64,000 nt of DNA from Korobacter sp963758505 (GTDB taxonomy: Bacteria > Acidobacteriota > Terriglobia > Terriglobales > Acidobacteriaceae): assembly GCA_963758505.1 (NCBI GenBank), contig CAVWVJ010000001.1:62001-126000 (forward strand), given 5' to 3'. Every line of letters begins with the position of its first letter. Within the stretch, counting starts at the first letter, position 1. The notes beneath the pieces are model-generated. The model worked only from the letters and a program-made list of their open reading frames with translations, ran no database searches and was not told the origin of the DNA. This document shows, in pieces, positions 8,456-18,360 of this stretch. Made by a program: the position numbers and the translations under genes.

Positions 8456-11400
8456 ATGACGCGATTTATTCGCCATGCATTAGCGTTCGCTTGTTTGTTG
8501 GGCCTGTCCGTTTCGGCGCTTTCACAAAGCAGGAATACCGGTGAGATTCGAGGCACTGTGATGGCAGGTGGCGCGGTGGTTCCGGGCGCGACAGTGACCC
8601 TATCGAACATCGATACCGGCGAGAGCAAGGATTTTGTTACGAACGGAAGCGGCCTTTATGACACCATTTCCACCCCCGCCGGCAATTACACTATTACCTT
8701 TTCGGCGGCCGGTTTCAAGAAGCTCGTCCGTGGCCCGATTACCGTGCAGGTCGATGTCATTACCCAGGACGCCAGTCTCGACGTTGGCACGGTAGCCGAG
8801 ACGGTGAATGTTCAGGCGGGCGCCCAGATGTTGGAAACCGAGACCTCGAAGCTGGGTACGATTCTCGACGCCAAGACCATTCAGGAGCTTCCACAGATTG
8901 GCGCCGGCATCACGGGCAATGACTGGGCGAATTTCAATATCCTCCTGCCTGGCGCGGGCAGCGCACCCACCCAGCCTGTGTCCGAGGGCAGCGGCGCCTA
9001 CAACGCGGGCGACGCCATTTCGATCAACGGCAACTTGCCGAACTACGCGAACTACCTGCAAGATGGCGGCGTGGTTCAGTTGCCCGTCAGCAATAACGTC
9101 GACAACACGGTCTTCGAGGCGGTGCAGGAAGTTCAGATCACCACTTCTTCATTCTCAGCGGAGTATGGCATCGGCGGTGCCGTGTTCAACCAGATCACCA
9201 AGAGTGGAAGCAACGGTTTCCACGGATCGGCTTACGAGTTCTGGCAGAACAGTATTCTCAATGCTGCTCCCTACTTCTGGGCGAATAACAATGGCGTTTT
9301 GGCGCCGCAGAAAGTCGGCTATATCCGGTACAACGAGTGGGGCGGCTCGATCGGCGGTCCGATCATCAAGAACAAGTTGTTCTTCTACTTCGTCCGCGAC
9401 AAGCTTACGAACAACGGCGCCGCCAGCGCCCAAACCGGCACGGTGCCCACATTGGCCGAACGTGGTCAGGGTACCGCGTACCCTGGCGCTTTCGATTTCA
9501 CCGGGCTCCCAACCCTATACGATCCTCTAAGCTGCAATACTCCGGGATGCACGCGCACTTCCTTCGCGGCGGAAAACGTAGGAGCCCTGGCTGGTGTAAA
9601 CGCGATTCCGGCGAGCCGTATCGATCCAGTAGCGGCGAAAATCCTCGGATACTTCCCGCAGCCGAACGGCCCCGGGCTCCAAAACAATTTCTCGACCACG
9701 CTCGCCGCGCCTAACCCGAACCTCCGCTATTTCGGACGTCTCGATTACGATGCGTCAAAAAATAACCGCGTCAGTTTTTCGATCAGCGAAAAAGACAACC
9801 CTGGGGTGAATAAGGGCGGACCATTCCCGTGCCCGCTGAATTGCTTCTCCGGAGACATTAGCGGGTACAACGCACAAGTCACGGATACCTGGACCATCAA
9901 TTCGTCGATGATCAACGAGTTCCGAATGGGATTTACCCGCCAAGGTAACTGGTTCGTTCCTCAGACGATTGGTTTCGATGCGGCGAGTACCCTTGGCTTG
10001 CAGTACGCTAAAGCCAGTGTCTTCCCGCAAATGACCATTAATGGCGCCGGCTTCTGCTGCAGCACATTGCAGCCAGGCACGAACGCAATTTACATCGAGA
10101 ACCTTTACGATCCGTCGGATGTGTTTTCACTTATCCGCGGCAAACATGTTCTCCACTTTGGTTTTGAGCTCCTGATGGGAGAGGGCAACACGACGCCGTG
10201 GGGTAACGTTACAGCGGGCAATTTCACCTTCTCCGGCAACTACACGGCACAAAACGGGGCGGCGGCCGGAACCACGGGCGCAGGCCTTGCTGACTTCCTG
10301 CTGGGCGATGTCCAGCAGTGGAGCGCCACCAACCAGACGACTTCCTATGCGCGACTGAAGAGCCCGCAAGCGTTCGTGCAGGACGACATCAAGCTCAAGC
10401 CGAACTTCACGCTCAATCTCGGCTTGCGCTACGTCGCCACCACCGGCTTTACAGAAATACATAACAACATTGGTGGATTCGACCCGAACCTCGTCCTCAA
10501 TTGCCCAACCTGCGGTGCTGCCAACGGCTCACAGGGTTCACTTTTCTTCGCTCCGGAAAACGGGCGGACCTCGCTACAGGAACCCAAACACGACATTTTC
10601 CTGCCGCGTGTCGGATTTGCCTGGAGCTTCCTTCCAAACACGGTTCTGCGTGGCGGCTTTGGAATGTATACCTACAACTACAGTCAGGATGATTACGGCA
10701 ACGGTATCGGCTTCGGAGCGCTGTCGACTAGCACCGGAAACTCATCTGATGTGCTTCAAGGAACCGGCCCCAACCCTCTTATTTATCTGAGCTCCTCGTC
10801 TGCCGTCGCGGCGACCCAATTGAACTACGTCGTCGGTTCTCCGAACGCTAAAAACGTCGCCAGCTACCTCAACCTGACCAGCCCCTCGAACCAGACCTAC
10901 GTGCCCTATGACGTGTCGCCTGGACGAATCAGCGAATGGCAGTTGAGCTTAGAACATCAATTCTTCGGCAGCTATATGGCGAGTTTGGCGTATGTCGGCA
11001 GCCACGCCAGTAATCTGCAGTACCCGACGGACATCAATCAAATTACAGATCCAACGACCCTGAACGCGATCGCCGCCGGCACAACCACAGTGCAACCGAA
11101 CCGTCCATTCCCGTACTGGGGTTCTCTCGGCGGAAACAACTACAACGCTACCTCGAATTACAACGCGATGCAGGCCGTCATCACCAAGCATTTCCACAAC
11201 GGCTTGCTCTTCAGCTTCAACTATGTTTGGTCGCACTTCCTGGATGACCAGGATTCGGGTGGTTGGGGAAGCCGGGGTGGGACGCAGCCTTGGCAGATTG
11301 GCAATGACCCATCCTCCAACTACGGCAATTCCAACTTTGATGTACCAAACGCTGTGAAGGGCTACGCCGCTTACGACCTGCCGTTTGGCCGTGGCCGGCA

Positions 11401-11917
11401 GTGGTTAAACAACAATCGCGCTGCTGACGAATTGATAGGAGGGTGGAGAATTACGGGGACCATGATTGCCCAAAGTGGAAATCCCTTCACCGTCACCAAT
11501 AGCACCAATCTGAATGCGAAGGTGACTGGTTGCGGCAATAACTGCGTGTGGTATCCCAACGTTGTAGGCAGCACCAGCGTGAGCAATCCTGGCCCGAACG
11601 GATGGTTCAATACCGCTGCATTCGTGAACGCATCTGGACCTGGAACTTTCGCCTTCGGCGACGAGGCGCGTAATTCGCTGCGCGGACCTCGGCTGACGGT
11701 CTTCAACATGTCTCTCGCGAAAGACTTCAGCTTCGGAGAGAGAGTTCGCTTGCAGGTACGCTCTGATTGGGTGAACGTCTTCAATCATCCGAGTTTCAAC
11801 ACTCCTGGCAATCAGTTGGGAGGGACGAACTTCGGATTGATCAACAACGCAACCCAGGGCAATGGCGTAACCGTAGCTCCTCGCAGCGGACAACTTAGCG
11901 CTCGCTTGACCTTCTGA
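8456..11917 (+). CDS. TonB-dependent receptor, Oar-like, with carboxypeptidase-regulatory-like domain
   Basis: An 1153-residue outer-membrane protein. The ATG at 8456 is preceded by GGAGGA and begins a signal peptide ending near SALSQS; an upstream in-frame start lacks one. Residues 25-110 form a carboxypeptidase-D regulatory-like beta-sandwich (GEIRGTVMAGGAVVPGATV), then a plug (SINGNLPNYANYLQDGG, VQEVQITTSSFSAEYG with GGAVFNQITKSG) and a long beta-barrel ending in a C-terminal aromatic (ARLTF). This is the acidobacterial Oar/TonB type used for import of glycans or other large ligands. A three-site LacI operator region precedes it and a strong hairpin terminator follows, so its control is local. 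Divergence from a GH30 gene suggests uptake of that enzyme's products (inference). Confidence 0.92.
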   Translation: MTRFIRHALAFACLLGLSVSALSQSRNTGEIRGTVMAGGAVVPGATVTLSNIDTGESKDFVTNGSGLYDTISTPAGNYTITFSAAGFKKLVRGPITVQVDVITQDASLDVGTVAETVNVQAGAQMLETETSKLGTILDAKTIQELPQIGAGITGNDWANFNILLPGAGSAPTQPVSEGSGAYNAGDAISINGNLPNYANYLQDGGVVQLPVSNNVDNTVFEAVQEVQITTSSFSAEYGIGGAVFNQITKSGSNGFHGSAYEFWQNSILNAAPYFWANNNGVLAPQKVGYIRYNEWGGSIGGPIIKNKLFFYFVRDKLTNNGAASAQTGTVPTLAERGQGTAYPGAFDFTGLPTLYDPLSCNTPGCTRTSFAAENVGALAGVNAIPASRIDPVAAKILGYFPQPNGPGLQNNFSTTLAAPNPNLRYFGRLDYDASKNNRVSFSISEKDNPGVNKGGPFPCPLNCFSGDISGYNAQVTDTWTINSSMINEFRMGFTRQGNWFVPQTIGFDAASTLGLQYAKASVFPQMTINGAGFCCSTLQPGTNAIYIENLYDPSDVFSLIRGKHVLHFGFELLMGEGNTTPWGNVTAGNFTFSGNYTAQNGAAAGTTGAGLADFLLGDVQQWSATNQTTSYARLKSPQAFVQDDIKLKPNFTLNLGLRYVATTGFTEIHNNIGGFDPNLVLNCPTCGAANGSQGSLFFAPENGRTSLQEPKHDIFLPRVGFAWSFLPNTVLRGGFGMYTYNYSQDDYGNGIGFGALSTSTGNSSDVLQGTGPNPLIYLSSSSAVAATQLNYVVGSPNAKNVASYLNLTSPSNQTYVPYDVSPGRISEWQLSLEHQFFGSYMASLAYVGSHASNLQYPTDINQITDPTTLNAIAAGTTTVQPNRPFPYWGSLGGNNYNATSNYNAMQAVITKHFHNGLLFSFNYVWSHFLDDQDSGGWGSRGGTQPWQIGNDPSSNYGNSNFDVPNAVKGYAAYDLPFGRGRQWLNNNRAADELIGGWRITGTMIAQSGNPFTVTNSTNLNAKVTGCGNNCVWYPNVVGSTSVSNPGPNGWFNTAAFVNASGPGTFAFGDEARNSLRGPRLTVFNMSLAKDFSFGERVRLQVRSDWVNVFNHPSFNTPGNQLGGTNFGLINNATQGNGVTVAPRSGQLSARLTF

Positions 11918-11935
11918 ACCATAAACCAGTTAGCA

Positions 11936-11959
11936 GGGCGGCTTCGCAGCCGCCCCTTT
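11936..11959 (+). terminator. Terminator after the TonB receptor
   Basis: A perfect 8-bp stem (GGGCGGCT / AGCCGCCC) with loop TCGC is followed by a short C/T-rich tail. It lies 19 bases past the receptor stop. Confidence 0.7.
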
Positions 11960-12010
11960 CCATTGTGAGCGGGCAATCAAAACCTCATTCGCGCGCCGTA
12001 CAATCGAAGG

Positions 12011-13207
12011 ATGAGCACCAGAGTGATTATCGGGTTGTTGCTCGTTGTGGCTTTCTGGGAGCCCGCAGGGTTTTCGCAGACCGCACCTAACCGGCAGCAA
12101 CAGATCGAGATCCACAGCCGAGCGGCGGCAAAATACTTGCAAGAAAGCAAGCCGGAACTCGCAGTCCGGGAATTCAAGGACATTCTTGCGATTGATCCAA
12201 CAAACGTGAATGCCCGAGGAAATCTAGGCGTGGTGCTTTTCTTCGAGAATGATTACGCCAATGCCATCCCGAATCTACGTGCGGCGCTGAAGCTTCAACC
12301 CTCGTTGCCGAAGATTCAGGCGCTACTGGGCATTGCGGAGAAGCGCACAGGAAAAGTCGATGCAGCCCGTCGCGACCTCGAGCAAGCTTTTCCAATAGTT
12401 CCGGAGCAGAATATACGCGTGCAAGCGGGAACGGAGTTGGTAGGAATCTACTCAGGTTCGGGCGACCTCGACAAAGCTGCCTCCACCGTGAATATCCTCC
12501 GCGAGCTGGAACCTACCGATCAGACCATTCTGTATATTGCGTACAGAATTTACTCCGACCTTGCCAATGAATCGTTGTTGAGCTTGTCTGTCGTGGCGCC
12601 GAATTCCGGAAGGATGCATCAGGCGTTAGCGCATGAATTGGCTAAGCGCGGCGAAACCGCCGAAGCCATTGAGAATTTTCGCGCCGCTCTTAAAGCCGAT
12701 CCTCAACTTCCCGGACTTCATTTCGAACTGGCGGAAATGCTTTTCGCGCACGGAACCGCGGAGGGACTTAAGGAAGCCGAGAGCGAGTACAAGGCTGCGC
12801 TGGCGGCCGATCCTCAAGATGAACAGGCGGAACGCAGACTGGGGGATATCGCTTTTCAACGTAATGATGTCCAGCTAGCCTCGGGACACTATACCCGCGC
12901 TCTGCAACTACAACCCAATGATCCGGAAGCGAACATCGGCCTGGCGAAAACACTGATGTCACTTGATCAGCCGGATAGAGCCGAACCACTGCTGAAACAC
13001 GCGCTAGTGCTCGATCCCACCAGCGCCACGGCCCATTTTCGCTTGAGCACGATTTACCGCCAATCCGGACGATCGGTAGAGGCGAAACATGAAATTGAGG
13101 AATATAAGAAGTACAACGAGATGAAAGAAAAGCTTCGCGCGCTCTACCACGACCTGCACCGCGATCAATCTCCCGGTGATGCGCCAGATTCCACTTCGAG
13201 CCCATAG
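12011..13207 (+). CDS. Exported TPR-repeat protein
   Basis: 398 residues with a signal peptide (MSTRVIIGLLLVVAFW, cleavage near GFSQT), followed by tandem tetratricopeptide repeats to the end (for example AVREFKDILAIDPTNVNARGN, AIENFRAALKADPQLPGLHFE, ASGHYTRALQLQPNDPEANIG). Such repeats act as protein-binding scaffolds. It ends 6 bases before the start of the FG-GAP/ASPIC gene, so the two are an operon. This pair commonly travels next to TonB receptors in Acidobacteriota, and a shared periplasmic role is inferred. No enzymatic motif is visible. Confidence 0.85.
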   Translation: MSTRVIIGLLLVVAFWEPAGFSQTAPNRQQQIEIHSRAAAKYLQESKPELAVREFKDILAIDPTNVNARGNLGVVLFFENDYANAIPNLRAALKLQPSLPKIQALLGIAEKRTGKVDAARRDLEQAFPIVPEQNIRVQAGTELVGIYSGSGDLDKAASTVNILRELEPTDQTILYIAYRIYSDLANESLLSLSVVAPNSGRMHQALAHELAKRGETAEAIENFRAALKADPQLPGLHFELAEMLFAHGTAEGLKEAESEYKAALAADPQDEQAERRLGDIAFQRNDVQLASGHYTRALQLQPNDPEANIGLAKTLMSLDQPDRAEPLLKHALVLDPTSATAHFRLSTIYRQSGRSVEAKHEIEEYKKYNEMKEKLRALYHDLHRDQSPGDAPDSTSSP

Positions 13208-13213
13208 GTCTCC

Positions 13214-14971
13214 GTGCGGAAGAAGAGTGTTTTCTTTATTATCGGCTTCGCATGCTCCCTGGGCCTGACGCTCGGGCTTTCCCTGCCTTCGACTGGACAA
13301 ACGAGCACCTCGCCCCATGCAGCGCCTGGGCCTTCGAAAACCGCTGCTATGGTCGATCCTCAGTTGCCGCGGCTTGTCGATATCACCGCATCCACCGGTA
13401 TCAAGTTTGAGCATCTCTCCAGTCCCGAACAGAAATACATCGTTGAATCGATGAGCGGAGGCGTTGCTCTCATCGATTACGATCGCGACGGCTGGCCCGA
13501 TATTTATTTCACGAACGCGCAGAGCGTTCAGATGGCACTTGCCGGCCAGAAATCTCGCAGCGCCCTCTACCACAACAATCACGACGGCACGTTTACCGAC
13601 GTCACGGACAAAGCGGGAGTTGGATATCCATGCTGGGCGATGGGGGCCGTCGTCGGTGACTACAACAACGACGGCTGGCCGGATCTGCTGGTTACGTGCT
13701 TGGGCGGAGTAGTGCTTTACCGCAACAATGGCGATGGAACCTTTACCGATGTAACGAAGTCAGCCGCCTTGGGCGCCGACTCAAAGTGGGCGACCGGAGC
13801 GGCTTTTGGCGACTATGACGACGACGGTTTTGCAGATCTTTTTGTCTCCCACTACGTGGATGTGGACCTTCACCAGTTGCCGAAGTTCGGATCGGAGAAG
13901 ACCTGCAAGTATCACGGCATCGATGTGCAATGCGGTCCTCGAGGCTTGAGGGGATCGCCGGATAATCTCTATCACAACAATGGCGACGGCACCTTCACCG
14001 ATGTTTCCGCCAAGGCGGGCGTCGATGATTCGCAGAAGCGGTTGGGCCTGACAGCTGTCTGGTCGGATTTTGATAACGATGGCCATCTGGACTTGTTCGT
14101 CGCCAACGATGGCCAGCCGAATTATCTTTATAAGAACGACGGCAATGGACACTTCACGGATGTAGCCTACTCTGCTGGTGCTGCCGTCGGTCAGGATGGC
14201 GCTGCACAAGCCAACATGGGCGTTGCTCTTGGCGATTACCAGCACACCGGGCTTACCTCCATTGCTATTACGCACTTCAGCGAAGAATACGCAGTGCTCT
14301 ACCGTAACGATGGGGAGATGAACTTCACGGACGCTTCGTACGCCTCGGGGATCGCTGCGCCTACCACCCCATACGTTGGGTGGGGAGACGCTTTCCTTGA
14401 TATCGACAACGACGGTTGGCTCGATTTCTTCATGGTAAACGGGCACGTCTACCCGCAAATCGACAGCATCGACCTCCCGAGCAAGTATCACGAGCCGAAA
14501 CAACTATTCCTGAACCTGAGGAATGGGAAATTCCGCAATTTCAGCAACTTTGCGGGAGACGCGATCCAAACCCTCCAGGTCAGCCGCGGTGTTGCCGTTG
14601 GCGATCTGTTCAATGATGGCCGGCTCGATATCGTCGTGGAGAATCTTGAAGGCATGCCGATCATTCTCCAGCCCCAGGGAGGCCCAGCCAATCACTGGAT
14701 TAGTCTTGAGCTGGAGGGAACTCGTAGCAATCGCCTCGCCTTGAACGCTCGCGTGAAAACCACCGCGGGCGACCTGGTTCAGATGGGAGAAGTATTGAGC
14801 GGTGGGAGCTACCTTTCACAGAACGATTTGCGGGTTCATTTCGGACTTGGCGACCGGCAGCTCGTGAACAAAGTTGAAATCCAGTGGCCTGGAGGCAAAA
14901 CCGAAGTTCTCCTTAATCTTCCGGTAGATCATTTCTATAAGGTCAAGGAAGGCCAAGGTATTGTTAAATGA
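13214..14971 (+). CDS. CRTAC1/ASPIC-UnbV protein with FG-GAP (VCBS-like) repeats
   Basis: 585 residues starting at a GTG 6 bases after the TPR gene. A signal-anchor region (VFFIIGFACSLGLTLGL) is followed by repeated FG-GAP calcium-binding blades with D-x-D-x-DG loops (DYDRDGWPDIYFTN, DYNNDGWPDLLVT, DFDNDGHLDLFVAND, DIDNDGWLDFFMVN), forming a seven-blade integrin-alpha-like propeller. The last 90 residues are an ASPIC/UnbV domain (GGSYLSQNDLRVHFGLG, VEIQWPGGKTEVL). Function in bacteria is not established; its tandem partner is a TPR protein and both sit in the glycan-utilisation locus. The end overlaps the convergent MFS gene by 8 bases. Confidence 0.9.
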   Translation: MRKKSVFFIIGFACSLGLTLGLSLPSTGQTSTSPHAAPGPSKTAAMVDPQLPRLVDITASTGIKFEHLSSPEQKYIVESMSGGVALIDYDRDGWPDIYFTNAQSVQMALAGQKSRSALYHNNHDGTFTDVTDKAGVGYPCWAMGAVVGDYNNDGWPDLLVTCLGGVVLYRNNGDGTFTDVTKSAALGADSKWATGAAFGDYDDDGFADLFVSHYVDVDLHQLPKFGSEKTCKYHGIDVQCGPRGLRGSPDNLYHNNGDGTFTDVSAKAGVDDSQKRLGLTAVWSDFDNDGHLDLFVANDGQPNYLYKNDGNGHFTDVAYSAGAAVGQDGAAQANMGVALGDYQHTGLTSIAITHFSEEYAVLYRNDGEMNFTDASYASGIAAPTTPYVGWGDAFLDIDNDGWLDFFMVNGHVYPQIDSIDLPSKYHEPKQLFLNLRNGKFRNFSNFAGDAIQTLQVSRGVAVGDLFNDGRLDIVVENLEGMPIILQPQGGPANHWISLELEGTRSNRLALNARVKTTAGDLVQMGEVLSGGSYLSQNDLRVHFGLGDRQLVNKVEIQWPGGKTEVLLNLPVDHFYKVKEGQGIVK

Positions 14972-16127
14972 AGACTTGCGATTCGTCTGACGCCAAGGTC
15001 GGAGTAGACGACAATCGCCAGTTCAAAAGCATCATTCCCACCAGCCCAACTACCGGAACGAACAAACCGACCCGCAGCGAATCCGTTCGTACCGACACTA
15101 TCCCGGTGATCGAAGGGAACAGCGCACCGCCGATCCCTGAAATCGCGAAAACCCATTTGGCCCTGGGCGAATTGTTGGTGTAGGCGAGGGTCTTGGCAAG
15201 GCAAAGTGGATAGATAGGGCCCAGAACAAGACCTGTGATCGCAACCGTTGCCGTTATTGCGAGCGGGGATCGACTGACAAGCATCAGTATGTTGCCGATG
15301 AAGGCGATCGCGATCGTAACAGTCAAAAGCCGAGCTTCTGAGATTCGGGACAGCACGACAGGGGCGAGCATTCTGCCGCAGAGCAGAGCAATCCAGAAAG
15401 AAGATGTCGCGACAGGGGACCAGGCGTTGTCCGTGAGCGGCAATCGATGTACGTATGACATTAACCATCCGCTCACGGAAGCTTCGACTCCGACGTAAAG
15501 GCATCCCAATGCAGCAAACATCAGAATCAGTTGTATCTCGTTAGAGCGGGCGCGAAACTCGTCCAGCGGGTCCGCGGTGCCGGCAGCAACCTTGCCTGAA
15601 TACAAGAAAACTGCACACACAATCGAAACCGCCGCAGCGAGGCAGCCAAAAATGTATATAGGCGGCCAATTCCTAGTCCAGTAAAATGCGATCTGCGGAG
15701 ACATCGCGGCGCCAATTGTCCAAGATCCGTTCAGGAAAGAAAGAACTTGTCCGCGCTTTTCTGCATAAAAGCCGCTAATCAACATACTGGTTGCGGTCAT
15801 CGTCAAACCCAGGCCCAGGCCGAAGCAGAGGAAGCGAACTGATTCCCATAAATGTGGAAAGAGAGCGATGGAGAACGCGGCTGCGATGAGGAGGAGGTAG
15901 CCTCGAAGAACCGCGGCTGCAAAGTTCCTTCCGACCAGCAATGCCCCTAACGCTGCACCGGAGAATTGTGCTGCGAAGAGAATTCCTGCCTGCCCATCGT
16001 TGATGCGCCACATTGCGCTGAGTCGTGGCAGAATGCACCCAAGCAACGTGGTGCCTAGCCCCGTCAACACGAAGCCGGTGTATAGAGATAATACCGTGGC
16101 GAAATGAGGCCTGCGTTCGATGGGCAT
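14964..16127 (-). CDS. Major facilitator superfamily permease, probable sugar transporter
   Basis: About 387 residues with twelve predicted hydrophobic segments in two halves, starting with FATVLSLYTGFVLTGLGTTLLG. The arrangement resembles the FHS (fucose/glucose-H+ symporter) branch of MFS. The start at 16127 (MPIERRPH) is chosen because it opens directly onto the first membrane helix; a longer frame reaches 16211 but would overlap the LacI gene and adds a charged, non-membrane leader. No clear ribosome site is seen, so translation may be coupled to the LacI gene that ends 41 bases upstream. Substrate is inferred from context: probably the mono- or disaccharide released by the neighbouring hydrolases. 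Confidence 0.85.
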   Translation of the reverse strand: MPIERRPHFATVLSLYTGFVLTGLGTTLLGCILPRLSAMWRINDGQAGILFAAQFSGAALGALLVGRNFAAAVLRGYLLLIAAAFSIALFPHLWESVRFLCFGLGLGLTMTATSMLISGFYAEKRGQVLSFLNGSWTIGAAMSPQIAFYWTRNWPPIYIFGCLAAAVSIVCAVFLYSGKVAAGTADPLDEFRARSNEIQLILMFAALGCLYVGVEASVSGWLMSYVHRLPLTDNAWSPVATSSFWIALLCGRMLAPVVLSRISEARLLTVTIAIAFIGNILMLVSRSPLAITATVAITGLVLGPIYPLCLAKTLAYTNNSPRAKWVFAISGIGGALFPSITGIVSVRTDSLRVGLFVPVVGLVGMMLLNWRLSSTPTLASDESQVFI

Positions 16128-16167
16128 CGATGGACCGTCGTGCAAAAAGATCTCGTGCGGCTGATTA

Positions 16168-17208
16168 TTACTTCTTGCCGCTCTTTGACTTGACCTTGTT
16201 CGTGGATTCACGAACCATCAGTTCAGGCTCGACTACAATCTGCTCTCGAAAGCTCTCGGATCCGTGGAGGCGGTTAAGCACGCATTGTGCGGCAATTCTG
16301 CCCATGTTGGAGAGCGGCTGCCGAATCGTCGTGAGGCGCGGATTGTTGAATTCTGCCGCCTTGATGTCGTCGAAGCCTATTACCGAGACGTCGCCCGGAA
16401 CGCTAACCCCAAAATCCTGAAGCGCCCGTATAGCGCCAATCGCAGACATATCGTTGAAAGCAATCACCGCGGTGAAATTCTTGCCGCCGGAAAGCAGCTG
16501 CTGCACTGCGGGGTATCCCAATTCTGGGGAGGAGATGTCACGATCCAGTTTCACGATCAACTCCGGCCTCATCGGGCTGCCGATCTGGCGCGCCGCCAAC
16601 TCGAGCGAGCACCAACGTTCCTCGGAATCCGAACTGACGAGCGGGCCTCTCATGAAAGCGATGCGGCGGTGACCGAGCGAATGCAGGTGGGTGAGCACTA
16701 ATTCCGCGGCGAAACGATGGTCTAACACAACATTGGTCACGCCCTGAACTGCATGATGACCAGCGACCGCGACGACCGGTACCGAAAACGGATGTTCGAG
16801 GAGAGTGTCAATTGCGATCAATGCTTCCGCACCCCGGCGTAGAAGCATTCGGCTATATTCTTCCACCAGGTTTTTCCGATGTCGGTGGTGCGCCGTGAAG
16901 TAGAAATATCCGGCATCCATTAGGTGGTCGCCGATACCGCCCAGAACCTGCGTGTGATAACCGTCGCCGAGTTCCGGGACCAGAATTCCGATGGTCTGGG
17001 TGCGGCGATTGCGAAGCGATCGCGCCAACAGACTGGGCTGATAGTTGAGCTCTTTAGCGGCAGCTTTGATCCGGTCGCGCGTGGCTTGCGGAATAGATCG
17101 TCCCGGAACTTCGTTCAGCACCACGGAAACTGTTGCTGGGTTCAAGCCGAGGTATTCAGCCAGTTTCTTAAGGCTGATGGTTCCGTCTATCGCTAGTCGC
17201 TTGTTCAA
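16168..17208 (-). CDS. LacI/GalR-family transcriptional regulator
   Basis: 346 residues. Residues 9-60 form the LacI helix-turn-helix and hinge (ISLKKLAEYLGLNPATVSVVLN, then IPQATRDRIKAAAKELNYQPS), followed by a periplasmic-binding-protein-like effector domain (TIGILVPELGDGYHTQVLGGI to VSVIGFDDIKAAEFNNPRLTTIRQP). It precedes the MFS gene in the same orientation. Family members bind central-CG palindromes and release on sugar binding. Three such palindromes lie between the GH30 and TonB-receptor genes 8 kb away, making this the likely local repressor; I see no equally good site in front of its own gene. Confidence 0.93.
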   Translation of the reverse strand: MNKRLAIDGTISLKKLAEYLGLNPATVSVVLNEVPGRSIPQATRDRIKAAAKELNYQPSLLARSLRNRRTQTIGILVPELGDGYHTQVLGGIGDHLMDAGYFYFTAHHRHRKNLVEEYSRMLLRRGAEALIAIDTLLEHPFSVPVVAVAGHHAVQGVTNVVLDHRFAAELVLTHLHSLGHRRIAFMRGPLVSSDSEERWCSLELAARQIGSPMRPELIVKLDRDISSPELGYPAVQQLLSGGKNFTAVIAFNDMSAIGAIRALQDFGVSVPGDVSVIGFDDIKAAEFNNPRLTTIRQPLSNMGRIAAQCVLNRLHGSESFREQIVVEPELMVRESTNKVKSKSGKK

Positions 17209-17835
17209 GAGGCGTCCATCTGATGTATTGATCCAATGTCTAAATTGTTCTCGTGTTCGAGATCAGCGAGAGGGCTGCGATCGGAGGGTATTCAGGTTCT
17301 TGAGATTGCTTCTCCATTTTTCGTGTCACCCGCCTTCGTACCCCACGCTGAGTAAAGGTGTTGAGTGCGGCAATTCCGGTCTGATTTTCGCAGCTTCGGA
17401 GGCGCGGAACAAGACTCAACGCGCCGCTGTTCACAACCCCGAGCGGTTTGTATCAGGTGACTGCACAGTCCAACTGGTGTATGGCCCCCAATGCCTTTTC
17501 ACGCCATCAGCAGCTCTATTGTCATTCAAGGTAATGGCTCAGCAATCGAACATGGGCCGCCGAAGTTCGCGTGTATTGTGAGGATTCAGCACCTTCCTGA
17601 CAGGCAGCTAAATCCGGTTGTAAGCTATTGATGAGGCATAACTTGGGAGAACAACACAGTGCGTGGAAATCTTTCACAGGTTGCGGTACTTCTAACCCCT
17701 AGAATCGCACGCAAACCCACTGTTCAGGCAATACGAGGGTGAAATCGCCGAGTCGCTCTTCCGGGGGGCTGTTTACCTCTTGAACAATCTCGAGAGGCGA
17801 TCCATATCATCGGCGCTTGCATCGCCCACCACGCA
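17209..17835. other. Non-coding or fully decayed stretch
   Basis: About 620 bases between the LacI gene and a decayed hydrolase remnant. Several short frames occur, none with recognisable motifs or ribosome sites. It may hold the lost 5' portion of the GH79-like gene. Confidence 0.4.
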
Positions 17836-18360
17836 GTGGCGCAATCCATTCTCACTCCACGCCTCCGTGGGGGGACGGGCAAATCTGTGGCCAATTCCGT
17901 TGGCGGATCCTTGCCCGGTGACGCACTTCTACATGCAGCTGGCGAAACACCCGAACAGATTGCTGCACACCCACATCCCTTCTATACACCCATTGGATCG
18001 CAGTATCGATTGGAGCCAGTCGCCTATGGCCTCAAGTTTGCAGGCTCTCTCAGCGGCGGAATATTTTTTTAGACCGAGTTCTCAACGAAGTTCCAGGATC
18101 GGGATCAATGCGACGGCTTACGCCGCCAAACTGCCCGAGGGCCAGACATCGGTCATCATTCTGAATAAGGACGCGCTAGGGGACATTGATGTTGAATTCG
18201 ATTTTGGTCGAGGCATGAACGGAGCGGTGGAAACCGAGAGTTTTGCGCAGCGGCACTCCACAGCCGTGAAGCGCATATCACAACGTCAACAAAGAGGGGC
18301 CGCTCAAACAGGGCCGCTGTTCCCTTACCGTTCCTCGCGCGACGGGATTACGGGTAACGG
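17836..18360 (+). pseudogene. Decayed GH79-like glycoside hydrolase C-terminus
   Basis: Two frames carry consecutive pieces of what looks like the C-terminal beta-sandwich of a GH79 (beta-glucuronidase/heparanase-like) protein. The first reads FYTPIGSQYRLEPVAYGLKF; after a frame change near 18070 the second reads GINATAYAAKLPEGQTSVII and LNKDALGDIDVEFDF. A third frame change leads to REAHITTSTKRG. The order and spacing match the family (YGLxxF ... NxTAYA ... NKD). The catalytic barrel is missing. It lies beside the sugar regulator and permease, so the locus has probably lost one hydrolase. Assignment to GH79 is from memory of family motifs. Confidence 0.45.
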
